Shown here piece by piece: positions 18,314-27,733 of a stretch of DNA of 64,000 nt. The notes under the pieces are model-generated. The model saw nothing but the letters and a program-made list of their open reading frames with translations. It was not told the origin of the DNA and did no database searches. The stretch comes from Polaromonas sp. AER18D-145 (GTDB taxonomy: Bacteria > Pseudomonadota > Gammaproteobacteria > Burkholderiales > Burkholderiaceae_C): positions 62,001 through 126,000 of the forward strand of contig NZ_NBZV01000002.1 in the NCBI RefSeq assembly GCF_002379095.1, in the 5' to 3' direction. Each line of letters opens with the position of its first letter. The stretch's first letter is position 1. Made by a program: the position numbers and the translations under genes.

Positions 18314-18967
18314 TCAGTTGTGTTGACTTGAAATCTGGCCTTGCAGCTCGACTGCATCCTGCGGCCAGTCAATGGGAAACGAACTCCATACGGCGATCTG
18401 CCGGTCATCCCAGGCAGCCTTTCGGCTGACCTGCTGATGCGCGCAATGCCTGACAAGGCCTTCATCACGGGCCAGCAGCATGTCGTGCAAGGGGGCTGCA
18501 TAGACCCGCACCATGTCGGCCAGCCAAAGCGCCACCCCGGCCAGCGGGCCGCGCAGACGCAACTGCAGGTCGCTCAGGCCTTGCGCCAGCTGGCGCGCAG
18601 CCATCCAGCGCTCGCCGGTGACCCACTGGTTGGTGGCAAACCAGGTCAGGGGCGTGCCACGGGCATCGAGTGACAGTCCGGCCAGATGCGAAAGCTGCCC
18701 TTGCGGATCGCGCCGGAACAGGTGAATGTGCCCATGCTCCTGGGGATGACGGGCGCCACCTTCCCGACTGTCGTCATGCGCATGGTAGTAAAACTGCCAG
18801 CGCCCGGTGTCATCCATGGCGTCGTTGACAGGGTAGTGCCGCCAGGCTTCAAAGCGCTGGCTACGCCCAATGAAAGGGTGCAGGATGGAACGACCCCGGC
18901 GTGCCAGATCCAACTGGCGGACCAAAGCGGACCGGGCCGCTTCCCGCCTGACGTCCCCTGCTCGCAT
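18314..18967 (-). CDS. Hypothetical protein of the sulfur operon
   Basis: A 217-aa protein without signal peptide, rich in Trp, His and Arg. The block HYPVNDAMDDTGRWQFYYHAHDD followed by HPQEHGHIHLFRR looks conserved and metal- or haem-site-like. I believe it belongs to an uncharacterised conserved family (DUF6969-like), but I am not sure. The frame stays open upstream to an ATG at 19042, which would overlap the NPCA-protein gene by 61 bp. The ATG at 18967 leaves a 14-bp gap and is preferred, though no strong ribosome site marks it. It ends 11 bp before the rhodanese start. Confidence 0.7.
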   Translation of the reverse strand: MRAGDVRREAARSALVRQLDLARRGRSILHPFIGRSQRFEAWRHYPVNDAMDDTGRWQFYYHAHDDSREGGARHPQEHGHIHLFRRDPQGQLSHLAGLSLDARGTPLTWFATNQWVTGERWMAARQLAQGLSDLQLRLRGPLAGVALWLADMVRVYAAPLHDMLLARDEGLVRHCAHQQVSRKAAWDDRQIAVWSSFPIDWPQDAVELQGQISSQHN

Positions 18968-18981
18968 GCCGGCCTGGCTGA

Positions 18982-19287
18982 TTATTTGCTTGTTCCAGCG
19001 CAGGGGTTGGCACTGCTCTTCCTGCGGCTGCTGCCAGCGCACGGGTTGGCATCATCCTTGTTGGCACGCCTGCGCTTGGCCGCACACGGGTTGCCGGCGC
19101 AGGGGTTGTCCGCCTTGCCTGCGCGCTTTTTGGCGGCACAGGGATTGGCAGCGGCACAGGGCGCGGAAGCCGCCCTGGCAGGCGCGTCGGCCGCCGCCAG
19201 TGCAGCCGGAGCCACCGGCACGGTCAGCAGGGTCATGGCCAGGGCCGACACCAGCGAGCCCAGATTGGCGCGAGAACTTTTCATCAT
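18982..19287 (-). CDS. Small exported NPCA-repeat cysteine protein
   Basis: About 101 aa. The start at 19287 is chosen because AAGGAG sits 4-7 nt upstream of two consecutive ATGs; the open frame extends 7 codons further up without a ribosome site. A signal peptide (VSALAMTLLTVPVAPAALA) precedes a low-complexity mature part with five NPCA(A/G) units separated by basic linkers (KKRAGKAD, KRRRANKDD, SSRRKSS). That gives six cysteines in ~60 residues. The repeat could bind metal or carry persulfide sulfur between the YeeE permeases and the rhodanese; this is inference. I know of no characterised function. Confidence 0.78.
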   Translation of the reverse strand: MMKSSRANLGSLVSALAMTLLTVPVAPAALAAADAPARAASAPCAAANPCAAKKRAGKADNPCAGNPCAAKRRRANKDDANPCAGSSRRKSSANPCAGTSK

Positions 19288-19323
19288 CAAACTCCTTGAA
19301 AAAAACAATGGCGTGACGTGGGG

Positions 19324-19902
19324 TCAGGCCGCGCCGCGTTGCCGCGCCCGGCGCTCAAACCAGCCACCGAGAAAAAATACGCCGACCGCAGCAGCCACCA
19401 GAACCGCCAGCACCAGCCATTCTGGAACCCCCAGCGCCTCCGGCAGGCGATCGCCCTTGGTCAATTCACCGGCGGTGGTGAGCGGGTCCAGCCATGGAAA
19501 CAGGCTGGCGAACGCAAACGTGCCGATCAGAATTCCCCCAAAAAACACCAGGGCATCGATCCGGCCCGTCATCACCCCCACCGCCGAGGTGCCCGGGCAA
19601 TAGCCGCCCACGGCAAAACCCGCGCCGATCAATGCGCCACCTGCAGCAACAGCCCACAGGTAGGGAGCCGGAACATAGATGGAAGCAGCCTCTACCCAGC
19701 CAGCCAGCTCGAGCAGGTAAATGCCGACCGCCGCAAAAACAATGGCGGTGAACATGACCTTGAACACGGACCAGTCGGTCAGGCGAAATTGCGCCGTCAG
19801 CTTGCAGCCGCTTCCAAAACCGGCACGCTCCAGCACAAACCCAAAACCAAAGCCAAGCAACACGCCCACCAGGGGACCACTTGCGGCCATCAGAGCATTC
19901 AT
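19324..19902 (-). CDS. YeeE/YedE-family permease, half-size (second of pair)
   Basis: A 192-aa polytopic membrane protein of the YeeE/YedE (sulfur transport, TsuA-related) family, with about five helices. Conserved cysteines are in GFGSGCKLTA and GGYCPGTSAVG, the motifs that pass thiosulfate along the channel in TsuA. The ATG at 19902 overlaps the stop of the first half-size gene (ATGA). The pair probably forms one full-size pore, since the family exists both as one ~350-aa protein and as two halves. The upstream open frame belongs to another reading of the first gene. Confidence 0.9.
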   Translation of the reverse strand: MNALMAASGPLVGVLLGFGFGFVLERAGFGSGCKLTAQFRLTDWSVFKVMFTAIVFAAVGIYLLELAGWVEAASIYVPAPYLWAVAAGGALIGAGFAVGGYCPGTSAVGVMTGRIDALVFFGGILIGTFAFASLFPWLDPLTTAGELTKGDRLPEALGVPEWLVLAVLVAAAVGVFFLGGWFERRARQRGAA

Positions 19903-20432
19903 TTCACACCTCCACCGGTCAGGCGCGAGACAATCAGACCGGTCACAAAAAATGCACCAAGAAATACAAACCCTGCCACCCCCAGCACAGCCGAGCCGGA
20001 CAAGCCCAACCCACTGGTGCACCCGGCCGCAATGCGCGCACCGAAACCGGCGAGAATGCCGCCCGCCAGTGCCTTGAACAGGCGTCCGCTTCGTCCCGAA
20101 GAACCGGCACCCTCGATCCGCAAGGCCACACGTCCGGCCAGAACCGCGGAAACCAGCGCGCCGATGAACACCCCCAGCATCTGCCATGTGATCCAGGATG
20201 ACAGCACCGGGCCTCCTTCCAGCATGGGGCCCAGGTAATCGTTGGCCTGCGTCCAGCCAGGCACGACAGCATCGCCCAGCCAAGCGCTCAGCCGCGTCGT
20301 GAAACCAGTTGCCCCCAAGCCATGCCCGGTCAGGACAAAAGTCATCAGCAGCACAACCCCGAGTGCCAGCCCTGCGGCCCAGGCCGGCCAGTAGGGCCGC
20401 TGGGGGAGTTCACATTCGTTCATGATTTGCAT
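19899..20432 (-). CDS. YeeE/YedE-family permease, half-size (first of pair)
   Basis: A 177-aa membrane protein with four to five hydrophobic helices. The family motif GFGARIAAGCTSGLGLSG contains the conserved cysteine. The start is supported by AGGAGG 8 nt upstream. It is the first gene of a five-gene operon running down to the rhodanese at 17316. Likely role: import of thiosulfate or another sulfur compound, by analogy with TsuA. Confidence 0.9.
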   Translation of the reverse strand: MQIMNECELPQRPYWPAWAAGLALGVVLLMTFVLTGHGLGATGFTTRLSAWLGDAVVPGWTQANDYLGPMLEGGPVLSSWITWQMLGVFIGALVSAVLAGRVALRIEGAGSSGRSGRLFKALAGGILAGFGARIAAGCTSGLGLSGSAVLGVAGFVFLGAFFVTGLIVSRLTGGGVK

Positions 20433-20633
20433 TGATTATTCCTCCTATATTTATTCCTGATTACCGATCTGAGGCGCTGGCTGCACTGTAGCCAAAGCTT
20501 GAGAAAGATCAAGTTCAATTGAGCTTCACACGCTCAAACTCATTGCTAATATAAGTGAAAACTGAATAAAGGTGTGAAACCGAACAAAGGTGTGTTGATA
20601 ATTTCGCCTTGCTGGTGCGGAACACTGTCACGC

Positions 20634-21092
20634 ATGGAGTTCACACCAGCCCAATTCGCTCAGACCGAGCATTGCCTGCCCCTTCAGCGGGGCAACGTCA
20701 GCTTGCCGAATCTGAATGTGTTAAACACGCAATCCTGTATGTCACCAAGCATGGGGGCAAGTGGCGTGGATTGCCCAAGCGCTTCGGCTACTGGCACACG
20801 ATCTATACGCGCATGAGCCGCTGGCCCAAAAGCGGTGTGCTGGACCGGGTGTTCGCAGGGCTACAACAGGCCCATGTCGTGCGCATCAAGATCGAAGCCG
20901 TGTCGCGGGACAGCACCATCGTGAAAGTGCATCCGGATGGCACGGGTGCGTTAAAAAAAAGGTCCGCAATCCATTGGCAAGTCCCGAGGCGGCTGGACCA
21001 CCAAGGTTCATATGGTTGCCGCGGATGCTCGAACGGCCGTGACGTTTGACGTTCTCGCTGTCGCTGGGCCAGGCGCATGATGCGCCGGCAGG
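20634..21092 (+). pseudogene. Degraded IS5-family transposase
   Basis: Translation gives pieces of an IS5-type transposase in shifting frames: MEFTPAQFAQTEHCLPL, then AILYVTKHGGKWRGLPKRF, YWHTIYTRM and DSTIVKVHPDGTGALKK, then GPQSIGKSRGGWTTKVHM, then SLGQAHDAPAG. Frame breaks occur near 20725, at a run of eight A (20953-20960) and near 21045 (a short direct duplication around ACGTT). Similarity stops near 21092, where a yeeE remnant begins. The 3' half of the transposase is missing, so the element is dead. Confidence 0.85.
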
Positions 21093-21631
21093 ATCATGAC
21101 CCGGGGCTGCGCCAGTCGCCCGCTGATTCTGCCGGCCAATGGCAATGGGTGGGCGGCATCGGCACGGGTCTGATGATTGCAGTGGGCTGGGGCTATACCC
21201 ACCTCGTGTCGGCCAACTCTCTTCAGGTGGTTCAGGTCCAGGGCCTGACCTTCAGCGGTCCTTCCGCGAAATGGTTGATGCGGGTGCTGTCTTCGCCTGC
21301 CCCGGCCATCGGGTTTGACTTTGGTCTGCTGCCCGGCGTATTCCTGGGCTCATTCATCGGCGCCTGGATCGGCAAGGACCTCAAGCTCGAAGGATTCGCC
21401 AACGGCGACGGCATGCCGCGCTACATCGCAGGAGCCATTCTCATGGGCTTTGGCTCCATGCTGGCGGGTGGCTGCGCCGTAGGTGCGGGAATCACTGGCG
21501 GAGCCATCTTCGCCTTGACGGCCTGACTCGCGTTGGTCGGCATGTGGTCGGGAGCAGGCCTGACGGACCGCCTGCTTGACGGTAAACCGGTCGGGCAACT
21601 CATGGCGCGCCCCGCCATGACGGCGCCATGA
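21093..21631 (+). pseudogene. Truncated YeeE/YedE permease remnant
   Basis: The readable product begins near GGIGTGLMIAVGWGYTHLV and includes the family motif GFGSMLAGGCAVGAGITGG. A TGA at 21524-21526 interrupts it, after which the same frame reads on (LALVGMWSGAGL...RPAMTAP) to a TGA at 21629-21631. The N-terminal half of a full-size permease is absent and the IS5 remnant abuts the break. This is probably a third YeeE gene destroyed by IS activity. Confidence 0.75.
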
Positions 21632-21672
21632 AGCGACAGCAAGCTGCGCGTGTTTACCCGCAGGCCATGGCA

Positions 21673-24600
21673 TCAAACTTGATGCAGATTTGATTTACCC
21701 GCAATTTGCGTCCCCGCGGGCACCTCTTTGGCCTCGGCCTTGTTGGCGCCCGGGATTTTCTTGCGGGCGAACAGCGCGTACATGGTCGGCACCACGAACA
21801 CGGTGAGCAGCGTGCCCAGCGACATGCCACCCACAATCACCCAGCCGATCTGGATGCGGCTTTCGGCGCCGGCACCGGTGGCCAGCGCCAGCGGCAAGGC
21901 ACCCAGCACCATGGCGCCGGTGGTCATCAGGATGGGGCGCAGGCGCTGCGCGGACGCCTTGACCAGCGCCTCCAGCATGTCCATGCCCTGCCCGCGCAGC
22001 TGGTTCGTGAACTCGACGATCAGGATGCCGTGTTTGGTGATCAGACCGACCAGCGTGATCAGCCCGATCTGCGAATAGACGTTGAGGGAGCCGCCTGACA
22101 GCTTGAGCGCCACCAGCGCACCAATCATCGACAGCGGCACCGACAGCATGATCACCAGCGGGTCGATGAAACTTTCAAACTGCGCGGCCAGCACCAGGAA
22201 AATGAAGACCAGCGCCAGCACAAACACAATGGCCAAGGCACCCTGGGAATTCCTGAACTCGCGCGAAGTGCCGTTCAGGTCGGTGCTGTAGCCGGGCTTG
22301 AGCACCTTGGCCGAGGTCTCGTTCATGAAGGTCAGCGCCTGGCCCAGCGAATAATCGGGGGCCAGGTTGGCCGTGATGGAGGCAGCCCGCCGCTGGCCGA
22401 AGTGGTTGAGTTCGCGCGGCGACACCGCCTCGCGCACCGTGACCAGGCTGGACAGCGGAATCATCGCGTCGCTGCGGCCGCGCACATAAATGCCCTCGAT
22501 GTCTTCCGGCGTGCTGCGGCCGCTGGCCTCGGTCTGCACGATCACGTCGTACTGCTCGGCGTCGCGTTTGTAACGCGTCACGTTGCGCCCGCCCAGCATG
22601 GTTTCAATCGCCTTGGCCACCACTTCCACGCTGACGCCCAGGTCGGCGGCCTTGTCGCGGTTGACGTCGATGCGCAACTCGGGCTTGTTCAGGCGCAGGT
22701 CCGACACCGGCGACTGGATGCCCGGGTTTTTGGCGACCTCCGCGAGTATCTGCTCCACCACCCGGTCCAGGTTTTCGTAGCTGTCCGAGGTCTGGATCAC
22801 AAAATTGAGCGGTCGCTCGCGAAAACCCTGACCCAGCGAGGGCGGCGTGATCGGAAACGCAGTGACGCCCGGCAGGCTGGCGAACTTGGGCTGCAGTTCG
22901 CGCGCCATCTCCAGCGTGCTGCGCTTGCGCTCATCCCAGTCCACCGTGCGGTAGATGACGCTGGCCTGCGACACGGTGGGGTTGCCGATGCTGGCAAAAA
23001 TCCGGTCGAACTCCTTGTAGGGCTGGCCCATTTTTTCCAGCGCCTGCGCATAACGGTTGGTGTAGTCCAGCGTGGCGCCGTCGGGCGCATTGATAGTGGC
23101 CAGGATGGTGCCCCGGTCTTCCAGCGGCGACAGCTCCTGCTTCATGGTTGGAAAGATCAGCAGGATGGCCAGCGCACTGGCCAGCATGACACCCACCACG
23201 ATCCAGCGCGCCTGCAGCACCAACGCCCTGACCTTCCCGCCCGCTGCAGCCGGACCGGGCACCGGCTGGTAACGCCGGGTGAGCACCCAGCGCAGCGCAC
23301 TGGCGTAGCGGTCGGAGACCGCGTTGAGGAAGCGCTCCATGCCGCGATCAAAGACATTCGGTGTCGGGTTGTGTTTGAGCAGCTTGGCGCACAGCATGGG
23401 CGTCAGGGTCAGCGCCACAAAGCCCGACACGACCACCGCGCCGGCCAGCGCCAGCGCAAACTCGACAAACAGCCGGCCGGTCCGCCCCGGGGTGAAGGCC
23501 AGAGGCGCGTAAACGGCCACCAGCGTCGCCGTCATGGTGATCACGGCAAAACCGATTTCCCGCGCGCCCTTGATGGCCGCCGAAAACGGATCCAGCCCTT
23601 CTTCGATGTGGCGGAAAATGTTTTCCAGCATCACGATGGCATCGTCCACCACCAGCCCGATGGCCAGCACCAGCGCCAGCAGGGTCAGGGTATTGATGGT
23701 GAAGCCCGCCAACGCCATCAGCGCAAAGGTGCCGATCAGGCTCACCGGGATGGTGATGATGGGAATGATGGACGCGCGGAAGGTGCGCAGGAACACAAAA
23801 ATCACGAGCGCCACCAGCGCCACCGCTTCGGCAATGGTCTGGTAGACGTTCCTGACCGAACGGTCGATGAACACCGAGTTGTCGTTGGCGATGTCGATGT
23901 TGACTTCCGGCGGCAGGTCGGCCTTGAGCTGCGGAATCATGTTGCGCACGCCCTGCGACAGCTCCAGCGGGTTGGCCGTGGCCTGGCGGATCACGCCAGC
24001 CCCGATGGCCGCCCGGCCATTGAGACGCACGCCGCTGCGCTCATCGGCGGCCCCTTCCTCGACACGCGCCACATCGCGCACCTTGACCGGGAAGCCGTTG
24101 ACACTGCGGATCACCACCTCCCCGAACTGCTCGGGACGCACCAGGCCGGTCTCGGACGTCACGCTGAACTCGCGTTGCTGCGATTCAATGCGGCCGGCGG
24201 GAACCTCCAGGTTGCTGCGGCGTATGGCGTCCTCGATGTCCTGCGTCGTGAGGCGGTAGGCTGCCATTTTCCGGGGATCGAGCCAGACACGCATCGCGTA
24301 TTTGCGTTCACCGAAGATGCGCACATCGGCCACGCCGGTCACGGTTTGCAGGCGCGGCTTGACGATGCGGTTGACTAGGTCGTTGATCTGCAGCCGAGTC
24401 AGGCTGTCGCTGGTGAAGGCCAGCCAGATCACGGGAAACGCATCGGCCTCGACCTTGGCAATCACCGGCTCCTCAATCGATTGCGGCAACCTGTTGCGCA
24501 CGCGCGAGGTGCGGTCGCGCACCTCGGCGGCCGCGGCGTCGGCGTCTTTCTCGAGCCGGAACCGCACGGAAATCTGGCTCTGGTCGGCGCGGCTGATCGA

Positions 24601-24843
24601 GGTCAGCACATCCACCGCGTCGATGCCGGCGATCGAGTCCTCGAGCGGCTTGGTCACCTGAGACTCGATCACCTCGGCCGAGGCACCGGGGTAACGCACG
24701 CTGACCGTCACCACCGGCTCATCGATCTTCGGGTACTCGCGCACCGTCAGGCGCTGGAAACTGACCACACCGATCAGCACGATCAGCAGGGACAGCACGG
24801 TGGCAAACACCGGGCGGCGTATCGAGACTTCAGCCAGTTGCAT
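21673..24843 (-). CDS. RND multidrug efflux permease (AcrB/MexB class)
   Basis: A 1056-aa proton-driven inner-membrane pump. The N-terminus (SIRRPVFATVLSLLIVLIG), the docking/porter blocks (YPGASAEVIESQVTKPLED) and the proton-relay helix with VDDAIVMLEN (two adjacent Asp) mark the HAE1 drug-efflux class rather than the metal class. An ~18-residue Pro/Gly/Ala stretch (YQPVPGPAAAGGKV) before helix 7 is a local addition. It is encoded 32 bp downstream of its adaptor gene. No outer-membrane factor is encoded here, so it must borrow one from elsewhere. Confidence 0.95.
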   Translation of the reverse strand: MQLAEVSIRRPVFATVLSLLIVLIGVVSFQRLTVREYPKIDEPVVTVSVRYPGASAEVIESQVTKPLEDSIAGIDAVDVLTSISRADQSQISVRFRLEKDADAAAAEVRDRTSRVRNRLPQSIEEPVIAKVEADAFPVIWLAFTSDSLTRLQINDLVNRIVKPRLQTVTGVADVRIFGERKYAMRVWLDPRKMAAYRLTTQDIEDAIRRSNLEVPAGRIESQQREFSVTSETGLVRPEQFGEVVIRSVNGFPVKVRDVARVEEGAADERSGVRLNGRAAIGAGVIRQATANPLELSQGVRNMIPQLKADLPPEVNIDIANDNSVFIDRSVRNVYQTIAEAVALVALVIFVFLRTFRASIIPIITIPVSLIGTFALMALAGFTINTLTLLALVLAIGLVVDDAIVMLENIFRHIEEGLDPFSAAIKGAREIGFAVITMTATLVAVYAPLAFTPGRTGRLFVEFALALAGAVVVSGFVALTLTPMLCAKLLKHNPTPNVFDRGMERFLNAVSDRYASALRWVLTRRYQPVPGPAAAGGKVRALVLQARWIVVGVMLASALAILLIFPTMKQELSPLEDRGTILATINAPDGATLDYTNRYAQALEKMGQPYKEFDRIFASIGNPTVSQASVIYRTVDWDERKRSTLEMARELQPKFASLPGVTAFPITPPSLGQGFRERPLNFVIQTSDSYENLDRVVEQILAEVAKNPGIQSPVSDLRLNKPELRIDVNRDKAADLGVSVEVVAKAIETMLGGRNVTRYKRDAEQYDVIVQTEASGRSTPEDIEGIYVRGRSDAMIPLSSLVTVREAVSPRELNHFGQRRAASITANLAPDYSLGQALTFMNETSAKVLKPGYSTDLNGTSREFRNSQGALAIVFVLALVFIFLVLAAQFESFIDPLVIMLSVPLSMIGALVALKLSGGSLNVYSQIGLITLVGLITKHGILIVEFTNQLRGQGMDMLEALVKASAQRLRPILMTTGAMVLGALPLALATGAGAESRIQIGWVIVGGMSLGTLLTVFVVPTMYALFARKKIPGANKAEAKEVPAGTQIAGKSNLHQV

Positions 24844-24875
24844 CAGAGGGGTCCAGTCAGGGGATGGCTTGGTGC

Positions 24876-26219
24876 TCAGGCCGGCTTGCGTGTCGCCCGG
24901 GCCCGGGCTTCAGGCATGGCTTCGGTCGGAGCCGGTGCCGGAGCACTGCCGCGTGTCGCTCCGGACACCGCAGGCGCGGGACCCGCCTCACGCATGCCTA
25001 CCAGGCAGGGATTGGCGCCACCCATGGGTTTTTCCGCCAGCGCACTTGCAGCCTCGGGCGCCGCCGCCACCGGCGCGGCGGCAGACGCACCATCGGCCGG
25101 CCGTGCGGCAGCGGGCGGGCTCAGATCCACCACCCGCACGGTCATGCCGTCGCGCTGAAGGCGTTGCTGGCCGGTGGTGACCACCATGTCGCCAGACTCC
25201 AGCCCACTGGTGATTTCCGCCTGGCCAGGCCACCGGATCCCCACCTGCACCGCCACCCGCCGGGCAATCCAGGTCTGTGCTTCCGGCCCCGGTACGAGCT
25301 TGATGACAAACTGCCTGTCCCCCTGCGGCACCAGCGCCTCTTCCGGAATGACCCTGGCGTTGTCCCGCTCGCCGAACACCGCGTTGACACGGGCAAACAT
25401 GCCGGGGCGCAACTGCAGCTGACGGTTGTCAATGCAGGCCCGCACCGCCACCGAGCGCCCGTTGGCGTCGATCAGCGGATCGATCGCCTGCACCACCGCC
25501 GTGTATTTGCGGCCCGGCAGCGCATCCATGTCCACCACGGCGGTCTGGCCGCGCTTGAGCTTGTTCTGAAAGCGCTCGGGCAGGCGGAAGTCGACAAACA
25601 CGGCGTCGATGTCTTCAATATTGACAATGTCGGCCCCGTCCTTGAGGTAGTCCCCGGGATTGACCAGGCGGATGCCGGCAATGCCGTCGAAGGGTGCGAC
25701 GATTTTCAGCCTGGCCGCGGTGGCCCTGGCCAGCGACAGCCTGGCCTGCGCCACCTGCAGATTGGCCGCGCTTTCATCGAGGGAGCGCTGGCTGACAAAG
25801 TTCTGCGCGACCAGTTCCTGGTTGCGCTTCTGGTTGGCCTGGGCGATCGACAACTCGGCCTGGCTTTGCTGCACCTGCGCCAGCGGCAACTGGTCGTCAA
25901 ACTGCACCAGCACCTGCCCCTTGCGCACGCGCTGGCCGTCGGTGAAATTGAGCTGGGTGATGCGGCCGCTGACCTCGGGGCGGAGCACCACGCTGCGGCG
26001 TGAACGCAGGCTGCCGACGGCCTGGGCGTCATCCACGAGTTTCACGACTTTCACCCTGGCGGCTTCAACCGTCGGTCGCGCCCCGGCTGCCGGCTGAGAC
26101 GGCCCCGCCGACGCAGCCTTGGCCGGGCCGCTGGCCTTGTTCTGGTACCACCATGCGGCACCGGACAGGCCGGCAATGCCGAGCACCGCGACGACAGAAT
26201 AAATTGCTTTTGAGGCCAT
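24876..26219 (-). CDS. RND periplasmic adaptor (membrane fusion protein)
   Basis: About 447 aa, with an N-terminal anchor helix (SVVAVLGIAGLSGAAWWY), a lipoyl/hairpin core (VRKGQVLVQFDDQLPLAQVQQSQAELSIAQ), a beta-barrel and a C-terminal extension rich in Ala/Pro. The ATG at 26219 is used; the longer frame starts at a TTG (26243). Neither has a good ribosome site. It links the RND permease encoded just downstream to an outer-membrane channel. Confidence 0.92.
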   Translation of the reverse strand: MASKAIYSVVAVLGIAGLSGAAWWYQNKASGPAKAASAGPSQPAAGARPTVEAARVKVVKLVDDAQAVGSLRSRRSVVLRPEVSGRITQLNFTDGQRVRKGQVLVQFDDQLPLAQVQQSQAELSIAQANQKRNQELVAQNFVSQRSLDESAANLQVAQARLSLARATAARLKIVAPFDGIAGIRLVNPGDYLKDGADIVNIEDIDAVFVDFRLPERFQNKLKRGQTAVVDMDALPGRKYTAVVQAIDPLIDANGRSVAVRACIDNRQLQLRPGMFARVNAVFGERDNARVIPEEALVPQGDRQFVIKLVPGPEAQTWIARRVAVQVGIRWPGQAEITSGLESGDMVVTTGQQRLQRDGMTVRVVDLSPPAAARPADGASAAAPVAAAPEAASALAEKPMGGANPCLVGMREAGPAPAVSGATRGSAPAPAPTEAMPEARARATRKPA

Positions 26220-26373
26220 GGGGGAACGGTTGATTGAGGTCAAAACTTTGACAATGGATCAATGTAACAGCAGGTTGCGCCACCTGCGTCACCGGGGTGA
26301 AATCCCGAGCAAAATCGGGGCCAGATTTACGCCGGCTTTACATTGACACCGCCAACCGCCGCCGCCGGCAGGG

Positions 26374-26847
26374 TCAGCCCCTGGACAGCGCCAGAACCAC
26401 ACCCTTGTTGGCCAGGGCATCGGCGCGTTCGTTGCCCGGATCGCCGGCATGGCCCTTGACCCAGCGCCACTCGATGGTGTGGCCGCTGCTGCTGATCAGG
26501 TTGTCGAGTTTTTGCCAGAGATCGATGTTTTTCACCGGCTGTTTGGCGGCGGTGCGCCAGCCGCGTGCTTTCCAGCCGCTGATCCATTCGGTGATGCCCT
26601 TGCGCACGTATTCACTGTCCAGGTACAGCGTGACGCGGCAGGGACGCTTGAGCGCGGCCAGCGCTTCGATGACCGCCGTCATCTCCATACGGTTGTTGGT
26701 CGTGCCCATCTCGCCGCCAAACAGCTCCTTGACCGTGTCACCGCTGGTCAGCATCGCGCCCCAGCCGCCGGGGCCAGGGTTGCCCTTGCAGGCGCCGTCG
26801 GTATAAATCACCACATGTTGTGCTGTGGTTGGCGGAAGATCGGTCAT
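26374..26847 (-). CDS. rnhA: Ribonuclease HI
   Basis: A 157-aa cytosolic enzyme that cuts RNA in RNA-DNA hybrids. The catalytic set is visible: D17 ([16 protein letters not shown]), E55 (NRMEM), D77 (YLDSEY), H133 and D143 ([15 protein letters not shown]). The ATG at 26847 is chosen from the family start ([19 protein letters not shown]); the longer frame upstream overlaps the methyltransferase gene and is not conserved-looking. Confidence 0.96.
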   Translation of the reverse strand: MTDLPPTTAQHVVIYTDGACKGNPGPGGWGAMLTSGDTVKELFGGEMGTTNNRMEMTAVIEALAALKRPCRVTLYLDSEYVRKGITEWISGWKARGWRTAAKQPVKNIDLWQKLDNLISSSGHTIEWRWVKGHAGDPGNERADALANKGVVLALSRG

Positions 26848-26893
26848 GCGTTCGGGAAGTCCATGGTTGTTGTTCTGGGAAAAGAGGAAGTGC

Positions 26894-27721
26894 TCAAAAG
26901 GATTCCGGGCGGCGCACCTGGTTGGCAATGACCACCGGGGCCTGGGCGGTGGCCTTCTGCGTTTTCCAGTTGGGTTCGAGCAGGCGCATGCCGCGCACGC
27001 GCTTGACGGCGACCAGGAAATACATCGCACCGAAAATCGGCCACCAGCGTTCGCCGGCCTTGTCCATCCAGGCAAAACGCTCCAGCGATGCGAGCCGGCT
27101 CACGGCGGGCCGGTAGCAGCCGAACCGGCCGGACTCGACCTCAAAACTGAGCAGGCGCAGCCAGTCGCGCAGGCGCCAGTAGCCAATGAACTCGCCGGCT
27201 TCGGGCAAAAAAAGTTCGCCGTAACCGAGGCGCCGGTAAAAGTGCGCACGCCGCTGGCGCAGGCCCCACAGGCTGGCCGGGTTCAGGCCGCTGATCACCA
27301 CGCGTCCCTCGGGCACCAGCACACGTTCGACTTCGCGCAAGGTGGCATGGGGGTCGCTGCTGAGTTCCAGCGTGTGCGGCAACAGCACCAGGTCCAGGCT
27401 GTTCTCGGGAAAGGGCAAGGCGGCCGGATGGGTCAGCAGGGCCACACGCGGGGAACTTGCCGCAGTTGCGGGGATCGGACTGCCGTCACTGCTTCCGCTG
27501 GGTCCGGCAAGAAGTTCTGACTCGGTGCCCTGCAGTGCCAGCCATTTGTGCGGCATGCGGTTGCTGCGCAGCGCGTCGAGTTCGGGCAGGCCCAGTTGCA
27601 ACGCGTGGTAGCCAAACATGTCGGCCACGGCCTCGTCGAATCGCTCACGCTCCCACGCCAGCAAATACTCGCCGGGCGGGGTTTTGAACCAGTTTGTGAA
27701 ACCTATAATTTGAGAGCCCAT
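26894..27721 (-). CDS. SAM-dependent methyltransferase (class I, type 11)
   Basis: A 275-aa protein. The methyltransferase core is recognisable in [46 protein letters not shown]. The glycine-rich SAM loop is poorly conserved. The start at 27721 ([12 protein letters not shown]) is only 12 bp from the divergent gloB start. The arrangement gloB / methyltransferase / rnhA is common in Betaproteobacteria. The substrate is unknown. Confidence 0.88.
   Translation of the reverse strand: MGSQIIGFTNWFKTPPGEYLLAWERERFDEAVADMFGYHALQLGLPELDALRSNRMPHKWLALQGTESELLAGPSGSSDGSPIPATAASSPRVALLTHPAALPFPENSLDLVLLPHTLELSSDPHATLREVERVLVPEGRVVISGLNPASLWGLRQRRAHFYRRLGYGELFLPEAGEFIGYWRLRDWLRLLSFEVESGRFGCYRPAVSRLASLERFAWMDKAGERWWPIFGAMYFLVAVKRVRGMRLLEPNWKTQKATAQAPVVIANQVRRPESF
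27704..27709 (+). promoter_or_regulatory. Probable -10 box for gloB
   Basis: A perfect TATAAT lies 24 bp upstream of the gloB start, inside the first codons of the divergent methyltransferase gene. A weak -35 candidate (GTTTTG, 27681-27686) is 17 bp upstream. It would give a leader of only ~18 nt. Confidence 0.45.
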
Positions 27722-27733
27722 CGAGACCGCTGC

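Noticed and set aside
20951-20962. A8 run in the IS5 transposase as a programmed frameshift site
   Set aside because: The continuing frame needs +1 rather than -1, and further breaks and a truncation show ordinary decay.
22402-24378. Long plus-strand open frame opposite the RND permease
   Set aside because: Shadow of the real gene: composition is His/Arg/Gln rich and there are no recognisable motifs.
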